A stretch of DNA of 64,000 bases, taken from assembly GCF_013204885.1 (NCBI RefSeq), contig NZ_JABMKX010000022.1, positions 1 to 64,000 of the forward strand, written 5' to 3'. Made by a program: the position numbers and the translations under genes. Position 1 is the stretch's first letter. Every line of letters starts with the position of its first letter. The notes below the pieces were generated by a model. The model saw only the letters and a program-made list of their open reading frames with translations, ran no database searches and was not told the DNA's origin. Source of the DNA: Paenibacillus tritici. GTDB lineage: Bacteria > Bacillota > Bacilli > Paenibacillales > Paenibacillaceae. This document shows positions 24,527 through 33,838 of the stretch, piece by piece.

Positions 24527-26197
24527 GTGAAAAGCAAACCTGTAAGACCCGTCTTAGCCACTCTGCTGGCCGTAACCTTAACGTTAACGCTGGCCGCCTG
24601 CAGCAGCAATTCCGCAAGCAAGGAGAATACCCCAACGGCTGCACCGCAGGCTGAAGCCTCGCCCTCGCCGTCGGCCGAAGCCAAGCTGAACGGTGATGAG
24701 CCTGCCTGGAAGCTCGATACCAGTCCGGTAGATCTAACCTGGTTCGTTGGCGCGAACTGGTATGCCCACACCTGGGGCGAGAGCCTCGCCTCCAAATATG
24801 TCACGGAGAAAACAGGTGTTAACGTCAAGCTGGAGGTTCCCTCCGGTGAAGCGAATGAGCAAATCACGCTGATGATGACCTCGGGCAAGCTGCCGGACCT
24901 CATCACCATGGGTTCCTGGGAGACCGCCGTCAAAAAGCTGTGGGAAGGCGATCATGTCTATGCCCTCAATGAACTGGCCGATCAGTACGATCCCTACTTC
25001 TTCAAGGTCGCCGGAGACGGTACGCTGAAGTGGTACCGGCAGGAGAACGGCAACACCTACGGGGTTCCGAATGATTCCTACAGCCCCAATCTGATGCATG
25101 AGACCGGTATGACCGCAGCCAACCAGACCTTCCTCGTTCGAAAGGATCTGTATGAGGAGATGGGCAGACCGGATCTCAGTACCCCTGACGGCTTCCTGGG
25201 GGCGCTGCAATTGCTGAAGGACAAATATGCCGAGTATAAGGGTCAGCCGATCAGCCCCTTTTTCGCCCAGGGGAATGTCCCTTACGGGATGACGGAATAT
25301 CTCCAGAATCTGCTGGCCGTTCCGCATGAAAAGGACGGCAGCATCTATGACCGCATGACCGATCCCGATTATATCGCCTGGCTCAAGACCTTCCGCACCG
25401 CTTACGAGCGCGGATTGATTAACGTGGACTTCCTGGTCGATTCCGATACCCAGGTGGAAGAGAAAACGAACAATGCCCGCTACTTCATGATGATCCGCGA
25501 ATGGACCGGCATGACCGCTGTCAATCCGATGCTGGCTGCGGGCGCAAATCCGGACTCCAATTACATCGCAGTTGACGGGCCACAGAACAGCAAGGGCGAC
25601 AGCGCCAAGCTGTTCCCCGGCAACATGGACGGCTGGATGGTGACGATGATCAGCAAGTCCACTGAGAATCCGGAGCGGGCGATCCGCTTCCTGACCTACC
25701 TCGCCAGTGAAGAAGGCCAGCGTGACCTGTTCCTCGGCAAGGAAGGCGAAACCTGGGATAACGTGGACGGCAAGCCGCAGCTGAAGGCCGAATTCGCAGA
25801 CATGCTGGGCAGCAATATCGAGAAGCTGGAGAAGGAATACGGCATTCTGGACACCTACTGGATGATGCGCAATCCGGTCATCGTCAACCAGTGGAGACCG
25901 GAGAAAGCGCCTGTGATCAAGCAGATGGAGGATTTCGCCAACGCACAGGCCGATATCGACAGCGGGATCTACAAGGGGCTCGACCCGCTGGGCGATTCCG
26001 AGGTGGCGGTTGCCTGGTCACGCATCTCCCAGAACTGGGAGGAAGTGCTGCCTGAGCTGATTACGGCCAAGGACGAAGCGGCTTTTGACAAAATCTTCGA
26101 GATCTTCCTCTCCCGCCGCGACAGCTACGGCTTCGCGCAGGTCATGGAGTTCCGCCAGACGGAGCTGGATGCCCGCAAGGCCAAAATGGCGGAATAA
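24527..26197 (+). CDS. Oligosaccharide-binding lipoprotein of the ABC importer
   Basis: A 556-aa extracellular solute-binding protein. The signal peptide ends in the lipobox LTLAAC (Cys25), followed by a Ser/Ala/Pro-rich linker of about 25 residues. The mature part has the large LplA-like two-lobe architecture: NVKLEVPSGEANEQITLMMTSGKLPDLI near residue 100 and ENPERAIRFLTYLASEEGQ near 385. It starts with GTG at 24527 after AAAGGATG. It is the third gene of the importer operon, 44 bases after the second permease. It should bind the oligosaccharide released by the secreted GH16, but specificity is inferred. Confidence 0.93.
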   Translation: MKSKPVRPVLATLLAVTLTLTLAACSSNSASKENTPTAAPQAEASPSPSAEAKLNGDEPAWKLDTSPVDLTWFVGANWYAHTWGESLASKYVTEKTGVNVKLEVPSGEANEQITLMMTSGKLPDLITMGSWETAVKKLWEGDHVYALNELADQYDPYFFKVAGDGTLKWYRQENGNTYGVPNDSYSPNLMHETGMTAANQTFLVRKDLYEEMGRPDLSTPDGFLGALQLLKDKYAEYKGQPISPFFAQGNVPYGMTEYLQNLLAVPHEKDGSIYDRMTDPDYIAWLKTFRTAYERGLINVDFLVDSDTQVEEKTNNARYFMMIREWTGMTAVNPMLAAGANPDSNYIAVDGPQNSKGDSAKLFPGNMDGWMVTMISKSTENPERAIRFLTYLASEEGQRDLFLGKEGETWDNVDGKPQLKAEFADMLGSNIEKLEKEYGILDTYWMMRNPVIVNQWRPEKAPVIKQMEDFANAQADIDSGIYKGLDPLGDSEVAVAWSRISQNWEEVLPELITAKDEAAFDKIFEIFLSRRDSYGFAQVMEFRQTELDARKAKMAE

Positions 26198-26355
26198 GGA
26201 AAAGGAATAACCCCTATAACCTACTGTGTACCGGCGGCCGGAAGGGCTGCCGGTATTCCCTGCTTAGATAGGAATCCGCCTCAGGCTGCAATGCCTTATA
26301 CCCTACCAGCCGATTGGTAATCTGTGCTATATTACTGGGATGGGAGGGATTCCAG

Positions 26356-28194
26356 ATGAAGGCTACGCTGACAACCGCAAGGCGGCTATACCGCAATTCC
26401 CGCATCTCGCAAAAGCTCTTCCTGGCCTTCAGCCTGATGATTGCTATCCCTGCCATTGTGGTCTCCTTCCTGTTCATCCGCACCCAGGAGAGTCAGCTCT
26501 ACAAGGAAGCCATGGCGGAAGGCAGCAATCATGTCGCCCGGCTGAACGAACGGCTGCGCAGCCGGATGGACATTCTTGAGAACGCTTCCGCGACCGCCCT
26601 GACCCAAAAGGCATTTGTGGATTTCATTCACTCCAATATGCGCGGAGAGGGTCTGCGGCTCGTGAAATTCAAGCAGAACCAGTATGAGCAAATGCACAAT
26701 ATTATTCAAAGCCATGAGATGATCAGCTCGCTGAGCTTCTATGTCGATAACCCCGAGGTGTATGAGATCTGGCCGGAAATCTATCATTATTCCAAGTTCC
26801 GGCCGCAGGATTACTGGATGACGCTCCGCGATGAAGGCGGCGCCGCCTTCAGCCTTTTCTCCTTCAGGGATGGCAGTGATACGCTGTCTTACTACAGGCT
26901 GGTGCGGCTTCAGGGCCAACAGCAGAAGCTCCCGACCATTATGGAGATCCGCGCCAGGCACAGTGTTTTTTTCAGCGATCTGCTGGAGGACAGCGGGCGG
27001 GATTTCTTCACGGTGATCATGGACGGCTCGGATGCCTCCCGCAATGTATACCTCCCGGGGCATGAGTTCCCGCAGAAGGCCGGGGAGAAGCTGGACGACA
27101 TCCTGACCGGGGTTCATGAGCAACTGGAGGTGCTGGAGCAGAAGACCCCGATTAAGATTCATTCCGGGGATCAGACCTACTATGCGTTGTATCGTTACAT
27201 TGCTCCGCTGAACGCCTATGTGGTCGATATCGCCTCCCGCCAGGTGATGATGCAGGGCCCGCGGAACTGGTACCTGATCGTGATCACCGTCACCTCCTGT
27301 GTATTGCTGCTGATGCTGCTGCTCGTCTCCCGGATGACCCGGCGGATCTTCCGCCGGCTGGAGAAGGTGCTGGTCTCCATGCGCAAGGTGCGCAGGGGCC
27401 AGCTCGATGCCAAGATTGATACGGGACTCCGGGAGAACGAAACCGGTGACGAGATCGACTACGTGGCGGTCAGTTACAATAATATGCTGGACGAAATCCA
27501 GCGCCTGATGACCCAGGTGGTGGATAAGCAGCTAATCGCCAAGAACGCCCAGCTCCACTCCCTGCACTCACAGATCAATTCCCATTTCCTTTACAACGCG
27601 CTGGAGTCTATCAGAATGCGCGCGGAGGTTGAGCAGCAGCCTGCGATTGCCGGTGCCCTTGTGTCGCTGGGTTCGCTGCTGCGTTACAGCATGATGTGGC
27701 GCAGCGACACCGTTACCCTCGGTGAAGAGCTGGCCAACATTCAGAGCTACATCCGGTTCATCAACTTCATGGAGGGCGGAAATATTGAACTCGCGGCGGA
27801 CCTTCCCCCTGAGGTGCAGCGCTATAATATTCCCAAAATGTGCATGCAGCCCATCGTCGAGAACGCCGTACACCATGCGGCCCCCTCGGGTGGCAGTGTT
27901 CATATCGGCATTTCGGTACGTGTAGAGAAGGACAGCCTGCTGCTGATCGAGATCCGTGATAACGGTACCGGAGTAGATCCGCTGATGCTGGACAGTCTGC
28001 AGTCTGTACTGCTCGGCCATTCGGACACACCGATTATCAGCAGCAATAGCGGCCTGGGGCTGGAGAATGTACATAAGCGCCTGCAATTGCACTACGGCAG
28101 CGACTCTGGTCTTTGGATCGACAGCATACAAGGAGCCTATACCTCTGTAACCATCCGGCTGCCCTGGGAAAATGTGAATCTTGGAGGTTGGTAG
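26356..28194 (+). CDS. YesM-type sensor histidine kinase
   Basis: A 612-aa membrane kinase. A helix near residues 18-38 and a second near 310-330 (YLIVITVTSCVLLLMLLLVS) enclose a large extracellular sensor. A HAMP domain follows, then the His_kinase domain with the phospho-acceptor His410 in QINSHFLYNALES and the ATPase domain with N-box VENAVHHA, DNGTGV and GLGLENVHKRL. The start is ATG at 26356 (GGGAGGGATTCCAG upstream); the in-frame start 14 codons earlier lacks an RBS. It is followed at once by its response regulator. YesM/YesN systems in Bacillales sense sugars or binding proteins outside the cell and induce uptake genes; here the target is probably the glucan locus. Confidence 0.94.
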   Translation: MKATLTTARRLYRNSRISQKLFLAFSLMIAIPAIVVSFLFIRTQESQLYKEAMAEGSNHVARLNERLRSRMDILENASATALTQKAFVDFIHSNMRGEGLRLVKFKQNQYEQMHNIIQSHEMISSLSFYVDNPEVYEIWPEIYHYSKFRPQDYWMTLRDEGGAAFSLFSFRDGSDTLSYYRLVRLQGQQQKLPTIMEIRARHSVFFSDLLEDSGRDFFTVIMDGSDASRNVYLPGHEFPQKAGEKLDDILTGVHEQLEVLEQKTPIKIHSGDQTYYALYRYIAPLNAYVVDIASRQVMMQGPRNWYLIVITVTSCVLLLMLLLVSRMTRRIFRRLEKVLVSMRKVRRGQLDAKIDTGLRENETGDEIDYVAVSYNNMLDEIQRLMTQVVDKQLIAKNAQLHSLHSQINSHFLYNALESIRMRAEVEQQPAIAGALVSLGSLLRYSMMWRSDTVTLGEELANIQSYIRFINFMEGGNIELAADLPPEVQRYNIPKMCMQPIVENAVHHAAPSGGSVHIGISVRVEKDSLLLIEIRDNGTGVDPLMLDSLQSVLLGHSDTPIISSNSGLGLENVHKRLQLHYGSDSGLWIDSIQGAYTSVTIRLPWENVNLGGW

Positions 28195-28196
28195 AC

Positions 28197-29786
28197 ATGA
28201 TCAACATTCTGATTGTGGACGATCAAAAGCATATCCGCGACGGGCTGCAGGCGATGCTGCGCCAATTCCCGCTGCAGCCCGGCCATATCTACAGCGCTGC
28301 CAATGGAATCGAAGCGCTGGAGCTGCTGCGCCAGCACGACATCCAGCTCGTAATTACCGATATCCGTATGCCGGATATGGATGGCCTGGAGCTTATGGCG
28401 CAGACCAGTCAGGAACGACTGACAGTGGATTACCTGATTATTAGCGGCTACAGCGATTTCGCCTATGCCCAGAAGGCCATCGGGCTGGGGGCCAAAGGTT
28501 ATCTGCTTAAGCCCGTGAAGCGCGAGGATCTGCAAGCCTCGGTAGAGCATGTCTGGCAGGAGATAGAGACGCGAAGGTCGCTCTCCAGCAGCCTCGAACA
28601 GCTCTCCCGTCTGGCCCGGGAGGCGGACCGCAAGGAGCTGCGCATGTATATGCAGGGTGCGGCGGGAGATGAGACCTGGATTGCGGAGACCGAGCAGCAG
28701 AACACGGAGCTGTGGCGCAGCTACCGCCTCTGCCTGCTGCGCGAGGAGCTGTGGATTAACCAGCCGGGGGCCAGCAGCAGCCATAGCATAGAATCCATTG
28801 CCTATCGGGTATATGGCAGACAGGGCTGTATCTGTCTCCAGCACCGTCCTTATCTCATTCTGGCGGTGGATGCAGCCGTTGATCCTGATGTCTTCCCGGC
28901 TGCGCTCGCCGCTGAGCAGGTTGAAGTGATTACCGCCATGACCGGCCCGCAGCAGGGATTAAGAAGCCTGCCGGGCAGCTATACGCAGGGAGTTGAGCTA
29001 TACCGCCACAGCTTCCTTTTTCCGGAGAAGCGCTGCCTTCTCCCCCGGCACATCGAGCGGCTGGAGCAGCAATGGGAGCTTCCTTATGAGGAGTTGTATG
29101 CCCTGTTCCAGTTGGCCGGCACCAAGAACAGCGGCAGCATTGCCCAAGGGATCTCCGGCCTCTTCCACAAGGATGTGCTGCAGCGTTACCATATCCGCTA
29201 CACCCAGCAGCTGTGCCGTGCCGTCGTTCAGATGATGGAGGAGTATGAGCGTGTCATCCGTCCATATATGGGCGAAGAAGCGCTCGATCTCCAGTGCCTG
29301 CGCAACCTGTTCGATTATCCCGGCATCCGCGATTACATTCAGGCGTTGCAGCAGCAGCTCCTGCGGCTGAACCAGTTCTACTACGATTACAAGTGCAGCT
29401 ACCGCAGCTCCCAGGACTTGAACGAGGCCATCCGGTTCATCCACGAGAATTACCACAAGCCGCTGGATCTGGCGATGGTCTCCAACCATGTCTCGCTGAA
29501 TTATGCTTATTTCTCCAACCAGTTCAAGAAGAATATCGGCAAGGGGTTCGCCGAATACCTGCGTGATGTGCGGCTGGACAAAGCCCGGCGCCTGTTGGCC
29601 GAGACCGACCAGAGAATCCTGGAGATTGCCTCCATGGTCGGGTATGAGAGTTACAAAAGCTTCACCCGGGCCTTCCGCGAAGCCATGAATATGCAGCCCA
29701 CCGAATACCGTCTGCTGACCCGCCGGAAGCTGGAACGGGAAGAAGATTACCGGGACACCCACGATTTCGAGGTAAGATCAACGTGA
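28197..29786 (+). CDS. YesN-type response regulator with AraC output domain
   Basis: A 529-aa regulator. The receiver domain (residues 1-120) has the acidic pair in IVDDQKH, the phosphorylation site Asp55 in VITDIRMPDMDG and the Lys in LLKPVKRED. A variable middle region follows. The last 100 residues are an AraC DNA-binding domain: LDLAMVSNHVSLNYAYFSNQFK and ILEIASMVGYESYKSFTRAFR, ending NMQPTEYR. The start is ATG at 28197, two bases after the kinase stop and 8 bases from GGAGGTTGG, so expression is coupled to the kinase. A 51-bp repeat array starts 102 bases after its stop. Targets probably include the importer and the secreted GH16. Confidence 0.94.
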   Translation: MINILIVDDQKHIRDGLQAMLRQFPLQPGHIYSAANGIEALELLRQHDIQLVITDIRMPDMDGLELMAQTSQERLTVDYLIISGYSDFAYAQKAIGLGAKGYLLKPVKREDLQASVEHVWQEIETRRSLSSSLEQLSRLAREADRKELRMYMQGAAGDETWIAETEQQNTELWRSYRLCLLREELWINQPGASSSHSIESIAYRVYGRQGCICLQHRPYLILAVDAAVDPDVFPAALAAEQVEVITAMTGPQQGLRSLPGSYTQGVELYRHSFLFPEKRCLLPRHIERLEQQWELPYEELYALFQLAGTKNSGSIAQGISGLFHKDVLQRYHIRYTQQLCRAVVQMMEEYERVIRPYMGEEALDLQCLRNLFDYPGIRDYIQALQQQLLRLNQFYYDYKCSYRSSQDLNEAIRFIHENYHKPLDLAMVSNHVSLNYAYFSNQFKKNIGKGFAEYLRDVRLDKARRLLAETDQRILEIASMVGYESYKSFTRAFREAMNMQPTEYRLLTRRKLEREEDYRDTHDFEVRST

Positions 29787-29887
29787 GCACTGGGGTGGAC
29801 GCTCCTCTGTTTAAGCGGAATCCCCAGTTCATTCTCCAAAAATATGTGCGCACATTCAGCCCATACGCCTCGCGCTGGCCACTTATG

Positions 29888-30316
29888 TTCGGTTTTCCGA
29901 TTACATTCGGCCTACATGGCGCGTCCAGTCCAATTGTGTTCGGTTTTTCGATTACATTCACCTTACGCGGCGCTCCCAGTCCCATTGTGTTCGGTTTTTC
30001 GATTACATTTGGCCTACGCGGCGCGTCCAGTCCAATTGTGTTCGGTTTTTCGATTACATTCGGCCTACGTGGCGCGTCCAGTCCAATTGTGTTCGGTTTT
30101 TCGATTACATTCGGCTTACGCGGCGCGTCCAGTCCAATTGTGTTCGGTTTTCCGATTACATTCGGCCTACATGGCGCGTCCAGTCCAATTGTGTTCGGTT
30201 TTTCGATTACATTCGGCCTACATGGCGCGTCCAGTCCAATTGTGTTCGGTTTTTCGATTACATTCGGCCTCCATGGCGCGTCCAGTCCAATTGTGTTCGG
30301 TTTTCCGATTACATTC
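29888..30316. repeat. 51-bp tandem repeat array, 8 units plus a partial ninth
   Basis: Units begin at 29888, 29939, 29990, 30041, 30092, 30143, 30194 and 30245; a partial unit occupies 30296-30316. Each begins TTCGGTTTTYCGATTACATT and contains GCGCGTCCAGTCCAATTGTG. Units differ at only a few positions, mostly CAT/CGC/CGT and C/T changes; unit 2 is the most divergent. As 51 is a multiple of 3, several frames stay open on both strands (17-aa repeats), including one starting at a GTG that overlaps the response regulator stop codon. I see no RBS-supported gene and treat it as non-coding. It lies between the response regulator and the secreted GH16. The following 30317-30437 holds no other clear element. 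Confidence 0.9.
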
Positions 30317-30437
30317 CCTCCCCACGCCCCGCGCCAGCCCTTCACTTGCAGCAGAACACAAAAAATTGGGTCATAACAAAAAGGATTGTCCCTTTTAGCG
30401 GTATATAAGATTCGATAGAATAAAGATGTTCTCTCAT

Positions 30438-30453
30438 ATGTAAGCGGTTACCT
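30438..30453 (+). promoter_or_regulatory. Catabolite-responsive element (cre)
   Basis: ATGTAAGCGGTTACCT matches the CcpA operator consensus WTGNAARCGNWWWCA except near the last base. It lies 30 bases upstream of the secreted GH16 start codon, so binding there would block transcription or initiation in the presence of preferred sugars. Confidence 0.65.
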
Positions 30454-30483
30454 TCACTACCATTTAATTAAAGGAGGGCAAGT

Positions 30484-33135
30484 ATGAAACGACTTCAGCT
30501 TAGGGATCACGGATTCATGCAGATGGTACTCAGTGTGTTCCTGGTTATGGTGATGCTGGCCGGCACCGGCCTGTTACCTGCTTCAAGAATTCAGAAGGCG
30601 GACGCAGCAGGTGTAACGGTCAGCTCCATGACTTATTTCTCAGCAGCAGACGGTCCTGTAATCTCCAAATCCGGCGTCGGGCAAGCGAGCTATGGCTTCG
30701 TTATGCCTGTGTTCAACGGTGGCTCGGCCACCTGGAGTGATGTGTCGGATGATGTGGGCGTCAAAGTGAAAGTAAATGGCAACTGGGTAGACATCGACAG
30801 CGCAGGCGGTTACGTCTACAACCAGAACTGGGGACACTGGAGCGACGGCGGGAAGAACGGCTACTGGTTCACCCTCTCGGCGACAACCGAAATCCAGCTC
30901 TACTCCAAAGCGAATAGTGCAGTTACGCTGAACTATACCCTTGCCTTTCAGAATTTGAACACAACCACGATCTCCGCAATGGCACCTACCCAAGGGCCGC
31001 AGATTACAGCAGGCTTTACGGGCGGTGCAGGCTTCACCTACCCCACCTTCAACAATGATCCGGCCTTAACTTATGAAGCCGTGGCAGATGATCTCAAAGT
31101 ATTCGTGAAACCGGTGGGCAGCAGCACCTGGATTGACATTGACAACAATGCAGCGAGCGGCTGGATCTATGACAGCAACTTCGGCCAGTTCACCGACGGC
31201 GGCGGCGGGTACTGGTTCACCGTAACCGAATCCATCAACGTCAAGCTGGCCTCGAAGACTTCCTCCGCCAGTCTCGTCTATACGATCACCTTCAATCAGC
31301 CGGTCCGTAATTCATATGTCCTGACAGCCTATGACGGCACGGCTTACACCGCAGATAACAGCGGCTCCATCGGCTTCCCCCTGCCTAAGATTGACGGGGG
31401 CGCACCCATTGGCACCGAGCTTAGCAAATTCGTCTATCAGATCAAAACCGGCGGCCAGTGGGTGGATCTGAGCAATTCCGGCCAGAGCGGATTCGTCTAC
31501 GCCGGTAACGGCTACAACAATATGTCCGCCGCCAACCAGTGGGGCTACTGGGCCGATCATGTCTACGGACTGTGGTTCCAGCCGATCCAGGTAAATATGG
31601 AGATCCGCATCGGCTATCCGCTGAACGGGCAGCAAGGCGGAAATGTCGGCAGCAATTATGTCTATTACACCTTCACCGGCAATCCGAATGCTCCTCGACC
31701 GGATGAGAGCGACCAGGAAGATATTACGCTGGGAACCCCGTCAGACCCGGCTGTCGCCGGCATGAACCTCCTCTGGCAGGATGAGTTCAGCGGGACCACG
31801 CTCGATACCGGCAAATGGAATTATGAACAAGGCTACTATATTACGAATGACCCCAATAGCTGGGGCTGGGGGAATAACGAGCTACAGCATTATACGAATA
31901 GTACCGAGAATGTATTTGTCCAGAACGGACAACTGAATATCCGGGCCAAGAACGATCCGAAGTCCTTCCCGCAGGACCCGAACCGGTATGCACAATATTC
32001 CTCCGGCAAAATCAACACCAAGGATCATCTGTCCTTCCAGTACGGCAGAGTAGATATCCGTGCCAAGCTGCCGACAGGCAACGGGATCTGGCCCGCACTC
32101 TGGATGCTGCCGAAGGATGCCGCTTACGGGGCATGGGCGGCTTCCGGTGAAATTGATATTATGGAAGCCAAGGGACGGCTTCCCGGCACGACCAGCGGCG
32201 CCGTACACTTCGGCGGACAATGGCCTGTGAACAAGTATATTGCCGGTGAATATCATTTCCCGCAGGGCCAGACTTTTGCCAATGACTATCATGTGTATTC
32301 TATGGTCTGGGAAGAAGACAACGTCAAGTGGTATGTGGACGGCAAATTCTTCTTCAAGGTCAACAGAGCGCAGTGGTATTCCGTTGCTGCACCGAACAAT
32401 CCGAACGCCCCGTTCGACCAGCCTTTCTACCTGATTATGAATCTGGCGGTCGGCGGACATTTCGACGGCGGGCTCTCCCCTGCTCCAGCCGATATCCCGG
32501 CAACGATGCTGGTAGATTATGTACGGGTGTACAAGGAAGGCAGCGGCGGCGGGAATCCCGGGAACCCAGGTAATCCGGGCAACGTCTCCGTCAGCGGTGT
32601 CTCCGTCACTCCTGCTACTGCCCAGGTGCAGACCGGACAGAACGTCCAACTGACTGCCAATGTGACGCCGTCCGGTGCGACCAACAAGCAGGTTACCTGG
32701 AGCGTTGCGAACAGTAATACCGCCTCTGTAAGCCAGAGCGGTCTCGTCACCGGGCTGGCCGCAGGGACAACAACCGTAACGGCTACAACAGCGGACGGTA
32801 ACAAAACAGCCAGCAGCACCATTACCGTGACCGCACCGTCTCCGGCGGTCATTGTGATCGGCGATCAGGTGCGCGGCCTCAAAAAAACTGGAAATAACCT
32901 GCTCTTCTACGTGAACGGCGCTACCTTCGCGGACCTGCATTACAAAATCAACAACGGCGGCCAGCAGAACGTGGCTATGACCTCTGCGGGTAACGGTAAT
33001 TATACCTATGCGGTAAATAACCTACAGCAAGGGGATACCGTGGAGTACTCCTTCACCTATAATCCAGGGCAAGGGGCGCTGGATTCCCCTTGGCAGACAT
33101 ATGTGCATGGGGTGACCCAGGGAACCCCCGAATAA
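30484..33135 (+). CDS. Secreted multidomain GH16 beta-1,3-glucanase with Big_2 and CBM56-like modules
   Basis: An 883-aa exported enzyme. Signal peptide: residues 1 to about 41, ending KADAAG. Three related beta modules of about 105-125 aa follow (about 43-160, 162-268, 270-400), each with a WVDID or WVDLS strand and G-WFT/GLWF motifs; they are probably carbohydrate-binding. GH16 catalytic domain: about 425-685, with Glu556, Asp558 and Glu561 in SGEIDIMEAKG and WPALWMLPKD before it. Then a Gly-Asn-Pro linker, a Big_2 immunoglobulin-like domain (about 703-785) and a C-terminal CBM56-like module, known to bind beta-1,3-glucan (about 790-880). AAAGGAGGG precedes the ATG and a cre site lies upstream. 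It should cut laminarin-like or fungal glucan outside the cell for the importer at 22620-26197. Confidence 0.94.
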   Translation: MKRLQLRDHGFMQMVLSVFLVMVMLAGTGLLPASRIQKADAAGVTVSSMTYFSAADGPVISKSGVGQASYGFVMPVFNGGSATWSDVSDDVGVKVKVNGNWVDIDSAGGYVYNQNWGHWSDGGKNGYWFTLSATTEIQLYSKANSAVTLNYTLAFQNLNTTTISAMAPTQGPQITAGFTGGAGFTYPTFNNDPALTYEAVADDLKVFVKPVGSSTWIDIDNNAASGWIYDSNFGQFTDGGGGYWFTVTESINVKLASKTSSASLVYTITFNQPVRNSYVLTAYDGTAYTADNSGSIGFPLPKIDGGAPIGTELSKFVYQIKTGGQWVDLSNSGQSGFVYAGNGYNNMSAANQWGYWADHVYGLWFQPIQVNMEIRIGYPLNGQQGGNVGSNYVYYTFTGNPNAPRPDESDQEDITLGTPSDPAVAGMNLLWQDEFSGTTLDTGKWNYEQGYYITNDPNSWGWGNNELQHYTNSTENVFVQNGQLNIRAKNDPKSFPQDPNRYAQYSSGKINTKDHLSFQYGRVDIRAKLPTGNGIWPALWMLPKDAAYGAWAASGEIDIMEAKGRLPGTTSGAVHFGGQWPVNKYIAGEYHFPQGQTFANDYHVYSMVWEEDNVKWYVDGKFFFKVNRAQWYSVAAPNNPNAPFDQPFYLIMNLAVGGHFDGGLSPAPADIPATMLVDYVRVYKEGSGGGNPGNPGNPGNVSVSGVSVTPATAQVQTGQNVQLTANVTPSGATNKQVTWSVANSNTASVSQSGLVTGLAAGTTTVTATTADGNKTASSTITVTAPSPAVIVIGDQVRGLKKTGNNLLFYVNGATFADLHYKINNGGQQNVAMTSAGNGNYTYAVNNLQQGDTVEYSFTYNPGQGALDSPWQTYVHGVTQGTPE

Positions 33136-33199
33136 CCGCAGCACGGCCTGAACAGATAAGTAACCGGATGTGCAGCCGCTTCATATGACCTCTGTCACA

Positions 33200-33242
33200 G
33201 GGGAGGAGGAAGTCTCAGGACTTCTTCCTCCCTTGTTTTTTG
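33200..33242 (+). terminator. Rho-independent terminator of the secreted GH16 gene
   Basis: GGAGGAGGAAGTC pairs with GACTTCTTCCTCC (one G-U pair) over a 4-base loop, followed by CTTGTTTTTTG. Confidence 0.9.
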
Positions 33243-33280
33243 TGCGCCGGACAACAGGAATGCAGCAATTAGAATTTACC

Positions 33281-33307
33281 GGAAACAAAATGTGACCGAA
33301 TGCCGTC
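33281..33307 (+). promoter_or_regulatory. Candidate ECF-type autoregulated promoter
   Basis: GGAAAC, 17 bases, then CGTC: the -35/-10 pattern of promoters read by ECF sigma factors in Bacillales (AAC in the -35, CGTC or CGTA in the -10). It lies 37 bases upstream of the sigma factor start codon, consistent with autoregulation. Confidence 0.55.
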
Positions 33308-33343
33308 CTAAAGGGTGTTATAGATAAAGGAGGGCATAACCTC

Positions 33344-33838
33344 ATGCAGCAACCCATGACCCGGCCGGGCAATCATGTGATACAAAGTTACGAAGTCTAT
33401 GCTGAAATGCTGTACAGGATTGCCCTGGTTCATCTGGGCAGCCGCCAGGATGCCGAAGAAGCAACTCAGGATACCTTCATCAAGCTGATGGAGAAAGCTC
33501 CAGTATTCAAGGATGACGAACATCAGAAAGCATGGCTGATCCGTGTAATTACCAACCATTGTAAGAATCTGCTGGGCAGAGGCTGGCGCAAGCGCGAGGT
33601 CAAGCTCGAAGGCGTGGAGCCGGTAACGTCCGATAACCCCGAAGAATTGGCTATTCTGCAGCTCGTGCTGGCACTGCCAGTGAAGTATAAGGCTGTGATT
33701 CATCTGTATTATTACGAGGATTACCCCATCCAGGAGATCAGCAGGATTCTGCAAATCAGCGAGTCTGCCGTGAAGATGAGACTACAGCGTGGGCGGCAGC
33801 TGTTAAAACTGGAGCTGGAAGGAGCGGAACCGGAGTGA
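33344..33838 (+). CDS. ECF-type RNA polymerase sigma factor
   Basis: A 164-aa sigma-70-family protein with regions 2 and 4 only. Region 2: YRIALVHLGSRQDAEEATQDTFIKLM (the AEEATQDTF helix binds the core polymerase) and HQKAWLIRVITNHCKN. Region 4: LALPVKYKAVIHLYYYEDYP, then IQEISRILQISESAVKMRLQRGRQLL, the helix-turn-helix that reads the -35. AAAGGAGG lies upstream. The following gene overlaps its stop by 4 bases and encodes a membrane-anchored probable anti-sigma partner. A GGAAAC-N17-CGTC promoter upstream suggests positive autoregulation. The inducing signal cannot be told. Confidence 0.94.
   Translation: MQQPMTRPGNHVIQSYEVYAEMLYRIALVHLGSRQDAEEATQDTFIKLMEKAPVFKDDEHQKAWLIRVITNHCKNLLGRGWRKREVKLEGVEPVTSDNPEELAILQLVLALPVKYKAVIHLYYYEDYPIQEISRILQISESAVKMRLQRGRQLLKLELEGAEPE

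Noticed and set aside
29662..30376. Open frames on both strands across the 51-bp array (227, 197 and 184 aa)
   Set aside because: They exist because the 51-base unit lacks stops and is a multiple of 3; no RBS-backed start except a GTG overlapping the regulator stop, and unit changes do not favour silent sites in one frame.
31882..32940. 352-aa minus-strand frame inside the secreted GH16 gene
   Set aside because: Shadow of the GH16 catalytic domain; no RBS and no recognisable family.
30484..33135. Reading the secreted GH16 as a kappa-carrageenase or agarase
   Set aside because: The C-terminal CBM56-like module and the EIDIMEAKG type active site point to beta-1,3-glucanase instead.
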